The notes under the pieces were generated by a model that searched no databases, was not told where the DNA came from, and worked only from the letters and a program-made list of their open reading frames with translations. From Stenotrophomonas maltophilia (lineage in GTDB: Bacteria; Pseudomonadota; Gammaproteobacteria; Xanthomonadales; Xanthomonadaceae), in contig WNDS01000001.1 of the NCBI GenBank assembly GCA_009912235.1, positions 496,001 to 560,000 of the forward strand: DNA of 64,000 bases, written 5' to 3'. Made by a program: the position numbers and the translations under genes. The stretch's first letter is position 1. Each line of letters starts with the position of its first letter. This document shows, one piece after another, positions 47,097 to 56,968 of this stretch.

Positions 47097-47543
47097 TCAG
47101 CGCACGCCGTAGATCCGCCAGGGCGCGGCGGTGGAGCCGATATCGAACACCAGCGCGCCCAGGCCTTCCGGCATCACGGTTTCACCGTCCGCCGCGCCCA
47201 CGTTCACCACCGTCACCACCATCTCGAAGGCCGCGTGCGGCGCCTCGCCGAAACGCGAGCACACCACGCCACGGTTGTTGTAGTGCACGTACGGGGTGAA
47301 CCCTTCGCCGCACTCGGCGGCAATGAAGCGGTAGCCCGGATCGGCATCGCTGCCGGGCATCAGCGCGTGCGCGGCGTAGGAGACCCGCCCCTGACCACCC
47401 GCGTAGGCCGGCACCTGCACGCGGAAGTGCCCCATGTCGCCCACGGCCAGCACAGGATGGTCCAGCTGCTGCAGCGGTGGCGGCCCGGCAAAGGCGGTTG
47501 GTGCGAGCAGGCAGAACAGAAAATCGCAGGAAAAACGCTTCAT
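47097..47543 (-). CDS. Small exported protein of unknown function
   Basis: Not recognised. 148 residues with a signal peptide (MKRFSCDFLFCLLAPTAFAGP); ATG 47543 has GGAG eight bases upstream. The mature part is about 125 residues, beta-rich, with two Cys (AECGEG and VVCSRF regions) that could form a disulfide. Probably periplasmic. It converges on the acnA terminator and has no operon partner. The 214-base gap upstream (47544-47757) shows no other gene. Confidence 0.75.
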   Translation of the reverse strand: MKRFSCDFLFCLLAPTAFAGPPPLQQLDHPVLAVGDMGHFRVQVPAYAGGQGRVSYAAHALMPGSDADPGYRFIAAECGEGFTPYVHYNNRGVVCSRFGEAPHAAFEMVVTVVNVGAADGETVMPEGLGALVFDIGSTAAPWRIYGVR

Positions 47544-47757
47544 GGGGCAACTCCGTGTTGGGGGAACTGCATGCTCGATGATCGCAACGGCGGGTGTCTT
47601 TAGGAATTGACCGAAAGCGACGTGCGACCGATCGACGCAGTGAGCTGAACCCTGCCCGCCCAGCGCCGCGCCACGGCGTTGCCGCCGCTGCAGCGCAGGC
47701 GTAGGTTCTGCACGCTGGCCGCAGCGGCCACGCCCCTTCCCCTGCCTGGCCCCGCGC

Positions 47758-48312
47758 ATGCCCCTGTCACAGCTGGACCCCATCCCCGCCCTGGTCGTCG
47801 TCGATCTGCAGAAGGGCATTGTCGCCCTGCCCACCGCACGCCCTTCGGCCGACATCGTCGCGCTGTCGGCGCAGCTGGCCCGCGCGTTCCGCGCCCGTGG
47901 CCTGCCGGTGGCGCTGGTCAACGTCACCGGCATCGCGCCGGGCCGCGTCGACGCCCACCGCCCGTTCGCGCCGCCGGCCGACTGGGCCGAGCTGGTGCCC
48001 GAGCAGGACGCGCGGCCCAGCGACCACCGCGTTAGCAAACAGCGCTGGGGCGCCTTCCTCGGCACCGACCTGGATGCCTGGCTGCGTGCGGCCGGCGCGA
48101 CCCAGGTGGTGCTGTGCGGCATCTCCACCAGCATCGGCGTGGAATCCACTGCGCGCAACGCGCATGAGCTGGGCTACAACGTGGTGCTGGTGGAAGACGC
48201 GATGACCGACATGGTCGCGCAGGCGCACGCCAACAGCGTGCAGGTGATCTTCCCGCGCGTGGGCGAGGTGACCGACACCGCCAGCGTGCTGCAGGCCCTG
48301 CAGGCGCACTGA
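47758..48312 (+). CDS. Isochorismatase-family cysteine hydrolase
   Basis: Predicted amidase/hydrolase of the isochorismatase-like fold, 184 residues. Catalytic triad is visible: Asp16 (VVVDLQKG), Lys94 (VSKQRWGAF) and Cys120 (VVLCGISTSIGVESTAR). Substrate not identifiable; relatives act on nicotinamide, N-carbamoyl compounds or isochorismate. Stand-alone gene, convergent with betT. Confidence 0.9.
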   Translation: MPLSQLDPIPALVVVDLQKGIVALPTARPSADIVALSAQLARAFRARGLPVALVNVTGIAPGRVDAHRPFAPPADWAELVPEQDARPSDHRVSKQRWGAFLGTDLDAWLRAAGATQVVLCGISTSIGVESTARNAHELGYNVVLVEDAMTDMVAQAHANSVQVIFPRVGEVTDTASVLQALQAH

Positions 48313-48384
48313 CACCGGGCCTGCCGCGCGCCCCGATGGCGGGCGCCGCGCATCCTGCCGGTGCCCCGCCCCACCGCCGCTGCA

Positions 48385-49929
48385 CTAGTGCGCCGCGTCC
48401 GGGTCGGTGCGCAGCGCCTTCACCAGCCCGACCATGTAGAACGCCAGGGTCACCGAGAACGGCAGGCCGCACAGCACCACCGCGGTCTGCATCGCGCTGA
48501 AGTTGCCGGCCAGCAGCAGGCCGATGCTGGCCACGGTGATGCCTGCCGCCCAGAACAAGCGCAGCCAGATCGGCGCATCGTGGCCATCGGCCACGCCGTC
48601 ATCCACGCGGCGGGTGCACAAGTTGGCGATCATCAGCGTGCCGGAGTCCACCGGGGTCAGGAACAGCACGAAACCAATGACCGCCGCGGCCCCGGCCACA
48701 TAGGGCGTGGCAGGCAGGTATTCCAGCAGCTTGAAGAGCGTCATCGCCGCATCGGCCTGCGCCACCTGGCCCAGTACCGCCTGGCCGTGGTTGAGCACCA
48801 GGTCGATGGCGGTGTTGCCGAAGATCGACAGCCACGCCAGGGTGAAGCCCAGCGGGATCAGCAGCACGCCCAGCACCACCTCGCGGATGGTGCGCCCACG
48901 CGAGATGCGCGCCACGAAAAGACCCACGAACGGCGCCCAGGCAATCCACCACGCCCAGTAGAAGAGCGTCCACGCGCCCAGCCAGGTGCGGCCCTGCGGG
49001 TCGTTGAGGTAGACATCGAAGCTCTTGCGCACGAACGCACCGAGGTAGTCGCCGGTGTTCTGCACCAGGCCATCGAGCAGGTGCAGCGTCGGCCCAGTCA
49101 CCAGTACGAACAGCAGCAGCGCGCACAGCAGGCGCACGTTGAGGTTGGACAGCCAGGCAATGCCCTTCTCCACGCCGGCCACCACGCCCACCGTGGCCAC
49201 GGCCATCATCACCAGCACGATCAGCACCAGCACGTGCGGCGTGTCCGGTACATGGAACAGGTAGACCAGGCCGGACTGCACCACCAGCGCGCCGATGCCC
49301 AGGTTGGTCACCATCGAGATCAGCGTGGCCAGGATGCCGAAGCCATCGACCATGTCGCCGATGCGCCCGTGGATGCGCTCACCGAAGATCGGGTACAGCG
49401 CCGAGCGCAGCGCCAGCGGCAGGTCACGGCGGTAGGCGAAATAGCCCAGCGCCACGCCGACCAGCGCATACAGCGCCCAGCCGTGCAGGCCCCAGTGCAG
49501 GAAGGTCAGCACCATCGCCTCGCGGCCGGCGGCCACGGTGCCGCCGGGCTGGCCGGGCGGGCTGAGGAAATGGTCCAGCGGTTCGTAGGCACCGTAATAG
49601 AGCAGCGCAATGCCGATGCCGGCCGAGAACAGCATCGACACCCAGGCCACGTAACCGAACGCCGGCGCCTCTTCGTTGTGGCCCAGGCGGATGCGCCCGT
49701 GGCGCGAGAACGCCAGCCACAGCACGAAGCCAAGGCAGACCACCATCAGCAGCATGTACCACCAGCCGAAGGCGACCGAGACCTCGGCCTGCGCACGTTG
49801 CAGCCAGTGCTCGCTGGCCTGCGGGTAGAGCACGGTGAGCGCCCCGAGCACGCCGATCGAGAGCGAGGCGCTGAGGAAGACGAAGCGGTTCAGGCGCAGC
49901 GGCGAGCGCCTGGGATGAGCCAGTGACAT
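48385..49929 (-). CDS. betT: BCCT-family choline/betaine transporter
   Basis: Secondary transporter of the betaine-choline-carnitine family, 514 residues, about 12 membrane helices. Family signature region TLFYWAWWIAWAPFVGLFVARISRGRTIREV (about 315-345) and GIGIALLYYGAYEPLDHF (about 104-121) with the substrate-box aromatics. The short C-terminal tail (about 20 residues after the last helix) lacks the long osmosensory extension of BetT/BetP regulators. Divergent from betIBA and sharing its operator region, so choline import is the likely role. Confidence 0.9.
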   Translation of the reverse strand: MSLAHPRRSPLRLNRFVFLSASLSIGVLGALTVLYPQASEHWLQRAQAEVSVAFGWWYMLLMVVCLGFVLWLAFSRHGRIRLGHNEEAPAFGYVAWVSMLFSAGIGIALLYYGAYEPLDHFLSPPGQPGGTVAAGREAMVLTFLHWGLHGWALYALVGVALGYFAYRRDLPLALRSALYPIFGERIHGRIGDMVDGFGILATLISMVTNLGIGALVVQSGLVYLFHVPDTPHVLVLIVLVMMAVATVGVVAGVEKGIAWLSNLNVRLLCALLLFVLVTGPTLHLLDGLVQNTGDYLGAFVRKSFDVYLNDPQGRTWLGAWTLFYWAWWIAWAPFVGLFVARISRGRTIREVVLGVLLIPLGFTLAWLSIFGNTAIDLVLNHGQAVLGQVAQADAAMTLFKLLEYLPATPYVAGAAAVIGFVLFLTPVDSGTLMIANLCTRRVDDGVADGHDAPIWLRLFWAAGITVASIGLLLAGNFSAMQTAVVLCGLPFSVTLAFYMVGLVKALRTDPDAAH

Positions 49930-50021
49930 GGGGACATCTCATCGGTCCGGGAAGGCACATGGACGGGGCCGGACCGGTAACCCGGGCCCATGGCGTGGGG
50001 GCGCGACGGGCATCGTATGGG

Positions 50022-50047
50022 TTATTGATTGAACGTTCAATCAATAA
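50022..50047. promoter_or_regulatory. BetI operator, 26-bp perfect palindrome
   Basis: Half-site TTATTGATTGAAC followed directly by its exact complement, centred at 50034/50035 in the betT-betI gap. It is positioned to repress both divergent transcripts. Choline would release BetI. AT-rich compared with flanks. Confidence 0.85.
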
Positions 50048-50101
50048 AAAGTAGAATGGTCACCAGCCCCGGAACACCGGGTCGCAGACGTTGGAGAGAC
50101 A

Positions 50102-50737
50102 ATGCCGAAGAAAGGCGTGGAACCGGTCCGCCGCGAGCAGCTGATCCGGGCGACCTTCGAAACCATCGATGAGATGGGCATGGCCGATGCCACCGTGGCC
50201 ACCATCGCCAGGAAGGCCGGCCTGTCCAGCGGCATCGTGGCCCACTACTTCGGTGACAAGGACGGCCTGCTCAATGCCGCCATGCGCCAGATCCTGCGCG
50301 AGCTGAAGGCCGCCGTGGCGCGCTACCGCGACGACGCCGGCGCCGACCCGCGTGCGCAGCTGCGCGCCATCGTCGATGGCAACTTCGACGACAGCCAGAC
50401 CAACGGCACCGCCATGCGCGTGTGGCTGACCTTCTGGGCGGCGAGCATGCACCAGCCAGAACTGGCGCGGCTGCAGCGCGCCAACGACCAGCGCCTGTTC
50501 TCCAACCTGTGCCGCCAGTTCAACCGCGTACTGCCGCATGCCCGTGCGCGCATGGCTGCGCGCGGGCTGGCCGCCATGGTCGATGGCCTGTGGCTGCGCG
50601 GCAGCCTGGTCGGCGGCCAGTTCAATGCCGAAAAAGCCCGGCGCATCGCCTTCGACTACATCGACTTCCAGCTGCAGCTGGCCGACGCAGGCCGGCCCGC
50701 CAGCGGCGACGCTGCCTTGATCGGCGCACCGCTATAA
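50102..50737 (+). CDS. betI: Choline-responsive repressor BetI (TetR family)
   Basis: TetR-type repressor of the glycine-betaine synthesis genes, 211 residues. N-terminal helix-turn-helix ([48 protein letters not shown], about 8-55) and the BetI ligand domain ([33 protein letters not shown]). GGAGAG just upstream of the ATG. First gene of betIBA; autoregulation through the palindrome 54 bp upstream is expected. Confidence 0.95.
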   Translation: MPKKGVEPVRREQLIRATFETIDEMGMADATVATIARKAGLSSGIVAHYFGDKDGLLNAAMRQILRELKAAVARYRDDAGADPRAQLRAIVDGNFDDSQTNGTAMRVWLTFWAASMHQPELARLQRANDQRLFSNLCRQFNRVLPHARARMAARGLAAMVDGLWLRGSLVGGQFNAEKARRIAFDYIDFQLQLADAGRPASGDAALIGAPL

Positions 50738-50775
50738 AACCATACCCCCTGCCCCACCGTTCCAGGAGTAATGCC

Positions 50776-52248
50776 ATGACCGCACTGCCCGTGCAGCCGC
50801 TCTACATCCACGGCCGCCATGCCGATGCCACCAGCGGCAAGACCTTTGACAGCATCAACCCGGCCACCGGCGAGGTACTGGCCCAGGTGCAGATCGCCAG
50901 CCAGGCCGATGTCGAGCGCGCCGTGGCCAGTGCCAGCGAAGGCCAGCAGGTGTGGGCGGCGATGACCGCCATGGAACGCTCGCGCATCCTGCGCCGTGCC
51001 GTGGAGATCCTGCGCGAACGCAACGACGAACTGGCGCAGCTGGAAACGCTGGACACCGGCAAGGCCCTGTCCGAAACCACCACCGTGGATATCGTGACCG
51101 GCGCCGACGTGCTGGAGTACTACGCCGGCCTGGCCACCGCCATCGAAGGCGCCCAGCTGCCGCTGCGCGAATCGAGCTTCTTCTACACCCGTCGCGAACC
51201 GCTGGGCGTGGTGGCCGGCATCGGCGCGTGGAACTACCCGATCCAGATCGCACTGTGGAAGTCGGCGCCGGCGCTGGCCGCCGGAAACGCGATGGTGTTC
51301 AAGCCCTCCGAAGTGACCCCGCTGACCGCGCTGAAGCTGGCCGAGATCTACACCGAGGCCGGCGTGCCCGACGGTGTGTTCAACGTGGTGCAGGGCCCCG
51401 GTGCCGAGGTGGGCCAGTGGCTGACCGAACACCCGGTGATCGAGAAGATTTCCTTCACCGGCAGCGTGGAAACCGGCAAGAAGGTGATGGCCTCCGCGGC
51501 CGCCTCCTCGCTGAAGGAGGTGACGATGGAACTGGGCGGCAAGTCGCCGCTGATCATCTGCGACGACGCTAACCTGGAGCGCGCCGCCGATATTGCGGTG
51601 ATGGCCAACTTCTTCAGCTCCGGCCAGGTCTGCACCAACGGCACCCGCGTGTTCGTACCGCGCCGGCTGTTGGCGGCCTTCGAGAAGGCGGTGGTCGAGC
51701 GGGTCAAGCGCATCCGCATCGGCGACCCGCAGGACCCGGCCACCAACTTCGGCCCGATGACCAGCTTCGGCCACATGGACAAGGTGCTGTCGATGATCGA
51801 CAGCGGCAAGGCCGAAGGCGCGCGCGTGGTCATCGGTGGCGGCCGCGCCAGCGACGGCGCGCTGGCCAAGGGTGCCTACGTGCTGCCCACCGTGTTCTCC
51901 GACTGCCGCGATGACATGGCCATCGTGCGCGAGGAGATCTTCGGACCGGTGATGAGCATCGTCGCCTATGACGACGAGGACGAGGCGATCGGCCGCGCCA
52001 ACGACACCCACTTCGGCCTGGCCGCCGGCGTGGTCAGCACCGACATCACCCGCGCGCACCGCATCATCCACCGCCTGCAGGCCGGAATCTGCTGGATCAA
52101 CACCTGGGGCGAATCGCCGGCGGAAATGCCGGTGGGCGGCTACAAGCAGTCCGGCGTGGGCCGCGAGAACGGCCTGTCCACCCTGGCCCACTACACCCGC
52201 ATCAAGTCGGTGCAGGTCGAACTCGGCGACTACGTCAGCGCGTTCTGA
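50776..52248 (+). CDS. betB: Betaine aldehyde dehydrogenase BetB
   Basis: NAD(P)-dependent oxidation of betaine aldehyde to glycine betaine. 490 residues from ATG 50776 ([21 protein letters not shown]), preceded by AGGAG. Catalytic Cys286 in [15 protein letters not shown], general base Glu252 in [10 protein letters not shown], and the coenzyme loop [19 protein letters not shown]. Second gene of betIBA, 38 bp after betI. Confidence 0.96.
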   Translation: MTALPVQPLYIHGRHADATSGKTFDSINPATGEVLAQVQIASQADVERAVASASEGQQVWAAMTAMERSRILRRAVEILRERNDELAQLETLDTGKALSETTTVDIVTGADVLEYYAGLATAIEGAQLPLRESSFFYTRREPLGVVAGIGAWNYPIQIALWKSAPALAAGNAMVFKPSEVTPLTALKLAEIYTEAGVPDGVFNVVQGPGAEVGQWLTEHPVIEKISFTGSVETGKKVMASAAASSLKEVTMELGGKSPLIICDDANLERAADIAVMANFFSSGQVCTNGTRVFVPRRLLAAFEKAVVERVKRIRIGDPQDPATNFGPMTSFGHMDKVLSMIDSGKAEGARVVIGGGRASDGALAKGAYVLPTVFSDCRDDMAIVREEIFGPVMSIVAYDDEDEAIGRANDTHFGLAAGVVSTDITRAHRIIHRLQAGICWINTWGESPAEMPVGGYKQSGVGRENGLSTLAHYTRIKSVQVELGDYVSAF

Positions 52249-52343
52249 CCCACCCGTTGCATGACGCGCCGGCGGCACTGCCGGCCCGACCCACCGCCCG
52301 GGTGCCTGCCGCATGGCGCGCCCGGGCCCGCAGGAGATCCCCC

Positions 52344-54026
52344 ATGAGCACCTCTCAGGAATTCGACTACATCATCATCGGCGCCGGTTCGGCCGGCAAC
52401 GTGCTGGCCACCCGGCTCACCGAAGACCCCGATGTCAGCGTGCTGCTGCTCGAAGCCGGTGGCCCGGACTACCGCCTGGACTTCCGCACCCAGATGCCGG
52501 CCGCCCTGGCCTTCCCGCTGCAGGGCAAGCGCTACAACTGGGCGTACAAGACCGATCCCGAGCCGCATATGAACAACCGCCGCATGGACTGCGGGCGCGG
52601 CAAGGGCCTGGGTGGCTCCTCGCTGATCAACGGCATGTGCTACATCCGCGGCAACGCGATGGACTATGACAACTGGGCCAGCATGCCGGGCCTGGACGAC
52701 TGGTCCTACCTGGATTGCCTGCCGTACTTCCGCAAGGCCGAAACCCGCGACATCGGCGCCAACGATTACCACGGCGGCGATGGCCCGCTGCGCGTGACCA
52801 CGCCCAAGGCCGGCAACAACGAACTGTTCGCCGCCATGGTCGAAGCCGGCGTGCAGGCCGGCTACCCGCGCACCGACGACCTCAACGGCTACCAGCAGGA
52901 AGGGTTCGGCCCGATGGACCGCACGGTCACGCCGAAGGGTCGCCGTTCCAGCACCGCCCGTGGCTATCTGGACCTGGCCAGGCCGCGCGCCAACCTGAGC
53001 ATCGTCACCCACGCCCTGACCGACCGCATCCTGTTCTCGGGCAAGCGCGCGGTGGGCGTGCAGTGGCTGCACAACGACCGGCCGCAGCAGGCGCGTGCAC
53101 GCCGCGAAGTGCTGCTGTGCGGCGGTGCCATCGCTTCGCCGCAGATCCTGCAGCGCTCCGGCGTGGGCCCGGCCGATCTGCTGCGCAGCCTGGACATCGA
53201 CCTGGTGCACCACCTGCCCGGCGTCGGCGCCAACCTGCAGGATCACCTGGAAATGTACCTGCAGTACGAGTGCAAAAAGCCGGTATCGCTGGCCCCGGCG
53301 CTGAAGCTGCACAACCAGCCGGCCATCGGCGCCGAATGGCTGTTCCTGGGTACCGGCATCGGCGCCAGCAACCAGTTCGAGGCCGGTGGCTTCATCCGCA
53401 GCGACGCCGAGTTCGACTGGCCCAACCTGCAGTACCACTTCCTGCCGGTGGCGATCAATTACAACGGCTCCAACCCGATCAAGGCGCACAGCTTCCAGAT
53501 GCACGTCGGTTCGATGCGCTCGCCCAGCCGCGGCCGCGTGCACGTCACCTCCAAGGACCCGCGCGAACACCCCAGCATCCTGTTCAACTACATGTCGCAC
53601 GAACAGGACTGGCGCGAGTTCCGTGCGGCCATCCGCATCACCCGCGAGATCTTCGCGCAGCCGGCGCTGGCACCGTACAGCGGCCGCGAGATCTCGCCCG
53701 GGCGCGAGCTGCAGACCGATGCGCAGATCGACAGCTTCGTGCGCGAACACGCCGAAACGGCCTACCACCCGTCGTGCACCAACAAGATGGGCCACGCCGA
53801 TGACCCGATGGCCGTGGTGGATGGCCAGGGCCGCGTGCATGGCCTGGAAGGGCTGCGCATCGTCGATGCGTCGATCATGCCGCAGGTGGTCACCGGCAAT
53901 CTCAACGCGCCCACCATCATGATTGCCGAAAAGCTGGCCGACGTGATCCGTGGCCGTCAGCCGCTGCAGCGCAGCACGGCGGCGTACTACCAGGCCAACG
54001 GCGCACCGGTGCGCGCGGCGCGCTGA
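52344..54026 (+). CDS. betA: Choline dehydrogenase BetA
   Basis: FAD-dependent GMC oxidoreductase converting choline to betaine aldehyde (and onward), membrane-associated. 560 residues from ATG 52344 with AGGAGA upstream. Dinucleotide fold [17 protein letters not shown] at 9-25, GMC signatures [21 protein letters not shown] and [15 protein letters not shown], and the active-site His in [12 protein letters not shown]. Together with betB this completes the two-step choline to betaine route. Confidence 0.96.
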   Translation: MSTSQEFDYIIIGAGSAGNVLATRLTEDPDVSVLLLEAGGPDYRLDFRTQMPAALAFPLQGKRYNWAYKTDPEPHMNNRRMDCGRGKGLGGSSLINGMCYIRGNAMDYDNWASMPGLDDWSYLDCLPYFRKAETRDIGANDYHGGDGPLRVTTPKAGNNELFAAMVEAGVQAGYPRTDDLNGYQQEGFGPMDRTVTPKGRRSSTARGYLDLARPRANLSIVTHALTDRILFSGKRAVGVQWLHNDRPQQARARREVLLCGGAIASPQILQRSGVGPADLLRSLDIDLVHHLPGVGANLQDHLEMYLQYECKKPVSLAPALKLHNQPAIGAEWLFLGTGIGASNQFEAGGFIRSDAEFDWPNLQYHFLPVAINYNGSNPIKAHSFQMHVGSMRSPSRGRVHVTSKDPREHPSILFNYMSHEQDWREFRAAIRITREIFAQPALAPYSGREISPGRELQTDAQIDSFVREHAETAYHPSCTNKMGHADDPMAVVDGQGRVHGLEGLRIVDASIMPQVVTGNLNAPTIMIAEKLADVIRGRQPLQRSTAAYYQANGAPVRAAR

Positions 54027-54090
54027 TCGGGCGCAGCGGCCACCTGCTGCATCAGCTGGGCCAGGCCCGGCACATCATGTCGCACATGAC

Positions 54091-54124
54091 CGAAGAGGCC
54101 CTTAAGGGCCTCTTCGCGTTTCCC
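54091..54124 (+). terminator. Terminator after betIBA
   Basis: Near-perfect palindrome with 11-bp arms CGAAGAGGCCC / GGGCCTCTTCG around TTAA, followed by CGTTTCCCC. The T-run is weak, but stem strength and position between betA and rpfB fit termination. Confidence 0.72.
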
Positions 54125-54209
54125 CTACGGCGGGGTATGCTGCAATGATCGGCCCCCATGGATACGATCAAAGCCGGACCCAATAAACAACGATTCCTGG
54201 AGGGGGAAT

Positions 54210-55886
54210 ATGAGTCTGGAACGTCCCTGGCTGCAGAGCTATCCGAAAGGCGCGCGCGCCGAGATCGTCATCAACGAGTTCCGTTCGGTAGCCACTGTCT
54301 TCGACGCCTCCGTGGCGAAGTATCGGGATCGCCCCGCCTACTCCAGCTTCGGCAAGGTGCTCACCTACGGCGAGACCGACGCGCTGGTCACCCGTTTCGC
54401 CGCCTACCTGCTCGGCGAACTCAAGCTCAAGAAGGGCGACCGCGTCGCCCTGATGATGCCCAACTGCCTGCAGTACCCCATCGCGACCTTCGGCATCCTG
54501 CGTGCGGGCCTGACCGTGGTCAACGTCAACCCGCTGTACACCGCGCGCGAGCTGAAGCACCAGCTGGTCGATGCCGGCGTGACCGCGCTGGTGGTGGCGG
54601 ACAACTTCGGCGACACCGTCGAACAGGTCATCGCCGATACGCAGGTCAAGCACGTGGTCACCACCGGCCTGGGCGACATGCTCGGCGCCAAGGGCGTGCT
54701 GGTGAACTTCGTGCTGAAGTACATCAAGAAGATGGTGCCCAACTACCACCTGAAGGGCGCCGTGCGCTTCCGGCAGGCGCTGTCGCTGGGCAGCCGCCAC
54801 AGCCTGCCGAAGGTGGAGATCGACCACGACGACATCGCCTTCCTGCAGTACACCGGCGGCACCACCGGCGTGGCCAAGGGCGCCATGCTGACCAACCGCA
54901 ACCTGGTGGCGAACATGCAGCAGGCCTCGGCCTGGCTGTCCACCAGCGGCATCGAGATGGGCAAGGAAGTGATCATCACCGCCCTGCCGCTGTACCACAT
55001 CTTCGCGTTGACGGCCAACGGCCTGGTCTTCATGAAGTACGGTGGCTGCAACGTGCTGATCACCAACCCGCGCGACATGAAGGGCTTCGTCAAGGAACTG
55101 AAGTCGGTGCGCTTCACCGCCTTCACCGGCGTCAACACGCTGTTCAACGGCCTGCTCAACACCCCCGGCTTCGACACCATCGATTTCTCTTCGATGAAGT
55201 TCACCCTGGGCGGCGGCATGGCCGTGCAGCGCGCGGTGGCCGAACGCTGGAAGAAGGTCACCGGCCGCACCCTGGTGGAAGCCTACGGCCTGACCGAAAC
55301 CTCGCCGGCGGCCTGCATCAACCCGCTCGACCTGGCCGAGTACAACGGTTCGATCGGCCTGCCCATTCCCTCCACCGACGCCTGCATCAAGGACGACAAC
55401 GGCAACCAGCTGCCGGTGGGTGAGGTGGGCGAGCTGTGCATCCGCGGCCCGCAGGTGATGAAGGGCTACTGGCAGCGCCCGGACGAAACCGCCAAAACCA
55501 TGGACGCCGACGGCTGGCTGCACACCGGCGACATGGCGCGCATGGACGAGCAGGGCTTCTTCTACATCGTCGACCGCAAGAAGGACATGATCCTGGTGTC
55601 CGGCTTCAACGTGTACCCCAACGAGGTGGAAGACGTGATCGCGATGATGCCGGGCGTGGCCGAAGTGGCCGCCGTCGGTGTGCCGGACGAGAAGTCCGGT
55701 GAGATCGTCAAGGTGGTGATCGTCAAGAAGGACCCGAACCTGACCGCCGAACAGGTCAAGGAGCACGCGCGCGCCAACCTGACCGGCTACAAGCACCCCA
55801 AGATCGTCGAGTTCCGCAAGGAACTGCCAAAGACCAACGTCGGCAAGATCCTGCGCCGCGAGCTGCGCGACAGCCCCGCCCCGTAA
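54210..55886 (+). CDS. rpfB: Fatty acyl-CoA ligase RpfB (DSF turnover)
   Basis: Long-chain acyl-CoA synthetase of the FadD type; in Xanthomonas RpfB activates and turns over the DSF signal and supplies acyl-CoA. 558 residues. AMP-binding motif YTGGTTGVAKGAMLTNRN (about 213-230), YGLTETSPAAC, and the GDMARMDEQGFFYIVDRKKDMILVSGFNVYPNEVE adenylate/FACS signature. AGGGGGA precedes the ATG. It lies just upstream of rpfF on the same strand, but with its own terminator. Confidence 0.94.
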   Translation: MSLERPWLQSYPKGARAEIVINEFRSVATVFDASVAKYRDRPAYSSFGKVLTYGETDALVTRFAAYLLGELKLKKGDRVALMMPNCLQYPIATFGILRAGLTVVNVNPLYTARELKHQLVDAGVTALVVADNFGDTVEQVIADTQVKHVVTTGLGDMLGAKGVLVNFVLKYIKKMVPNYHLKGAVRFRQALSLGSRHSLPKVEIDHDDIAFLQYTGGTTGVAKGAMLTNRNLVANMQQASAWLSTSGIEMGKEVIITALPLYHIFALTANGLVFMKYGGCNVLITNPRDMKGFVKELKSVRFTAFTGVNTLFNGLLNTPGFDTIDFSSMKFTLGGGMAVQRAVAERWKKVTGRTLVEAYGLTETSPAACINPLDLAEYNGSIGLPIPSTDACIKDDNGNQLPVGEVGELCIRGPQVMKGYWQRPDETAKTMDADGWLHTGDMARMDEQGFFYIVDRKKDMILVSGFNVYPNEVEDVIAMMPGVAEVAAVGVPDEKSGEIVKVVIVKKDPNLTAEQVKEHARANLTGYKHPKIVEFRKELPKTNVGKILRRELRDSPAP

Positions 55887-55912
55887 GGCTTCCGGCCTGT
55901 TGCATCCCCAGG

Positions 55913-55939
55913 GCCCCGCCGGCAACGGCGGGGGCTTTC
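55913..55939 (+). terminator. Terminator after rpfB
   Basis: Stem GCCCCGCCG / CGGCGGGGGC (one bulged G) with a GCAA loop, followed by TTTCTGTTG. It separates rpfB from rpfF, implying that rpfF has a promoter in the remaining 147 bases. Confidence 0.75.
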
Positions 55940-56086
55940 TGTTGTCTGGGCCCCGCTGCGGTCCACGCCGCTTGCAGCCGGTTCACGAGGAGCGCATAGA
56001 ATCCATTCGCCGCCGCAGGTTCCGCCTACCCCCCTACTTTCTCCGTCCGCACAGCGGTTGGCCGGACGGTCACACGGAGAACACCC

Positions 56087-56956
56087 ATGTCTGCAGTCCA
56101 TCCCTTCATTGCCCGCAACCCGCAGCACCCCACCCTGCGCATCACCGAAGAAGTCGAGCGCGATGTGTACTGGATCCACATGCACGCCAACCTGGTCGGC
56201 CAGCCGGGCCGGCCGTGCTTCGCCAACCGCCTGGTCGACGACATCGTCACCTACCAGCGTGCACTGGGCGAACGCCTCAGCGTCAGCCACGCCCTGTCCC
56301 CGCACGTGGTGCTGGCCTCGGACAGCGATGTCTTCAACCTCGGCGGCGACCTGGAGCTGTTCTGCCGCCTGATCCGCGAAGGCGACCGCGCCCGCCTGCT
56401 CGACTACGCCCAGCGCTGCGTGCGTGGCGTGCATGCCTTCCACGCCGGCCTGGGCGTGCGCGCCCACAGCATCGCGCTGGTACAGGGCAACGCGCTGGGC
56501 GGCGGCTTCGAAGCCGCGCTGAGCTGCCACACCATCGTCGCCGAGGAAGGCGTGCTGATGGGCCTGCCGGAGGTGCTGTTCGACCTGTTCCCCGGCATGG
56601 GCGCCTATTCCTTCATGTGCCAGCGCGTAAGCCCGCGCCTGGCCGAGAAGATCATGCTGGAAGGCAACCTCTACACCGCCCACGAACTGAAGCAGATGGG
56701 CCTGGTGGATGTGGTGGTGCCCAAGGGCGAAGGCGCGGCCGCCGTCGAGCAGGTGATCCGGGACAGCAAGCGCATTCCGCACGCCTGGGCCGCCATGCGC
56801 GAGGTCAACGAGGTGGCCACGATGGTGCCGCTGCACGAAATGATGCGCATCACCGAAATCTGGGTGGACACGGCCATGCAGCTGGGCGAGAAGTCGCTGC
56901 GGACCATGGACCGTCTGGTACGCGCACAGGCCCGTCGCAATGGCGACGCCGGCTGA
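56087..56956 (+). CDS. rpfF: DSF synthase RpfF (crotonase family)
   Basis: Makes the cis-2-unsaturated fatty-acid signal DSF by dehydration/thioesterase action on 3-hydroxyacyl-ACP. 289 residues. Catalytic Glu142 (GGGFEAAL) and Glu162 (GLPEVLFDLFPGMGAY) correspond to the two glutamates of Xanthomonas RpfF. The N-terminal ~30 residues (MSAVHPFIARNPQHPTLRITEEV) are present. Convergent with rpfC, stops 12 bp apart. RpfF is inhibited by binding RpfC at low cell density in known systems. Confidence 0.96.
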   Translation: MSAVHPFIARNPQHPTLRITEEVERDVYWIHMHANLVGQPGRPCFANRLVDDIVTYQRALGERLSVSHALSPHVVLASDSDVFNLGGDLELFCRLIREGDRARLLDYAQRCVRGVHAFHAGLGVRAHSIALVQGNALGGGFEAALSCHTIVAEEGVLMGLPEVLFDLFPGMGAYSFMCQRVSPRLAEKIMLEGNLYTAHELKQMGLVDVVVPKGEGAAAVEQVIRDSKRIPHAWAAMREVNEVATMVPLHEMMRITEIWVDTAMQLGEKSLRTMDRLVRAQARRNGDAG

Positions 56957-56968
56957 CAGCGTGGGCTG

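Noticed and set aside
55960..56086. Sigma-70 promoter for rpfF (TTGCAG ... TAGAAT)
   Set aside because: Spacing is 19 bp and the -35 is poor. A promoter is expected here, but this one is too weak to annotate.
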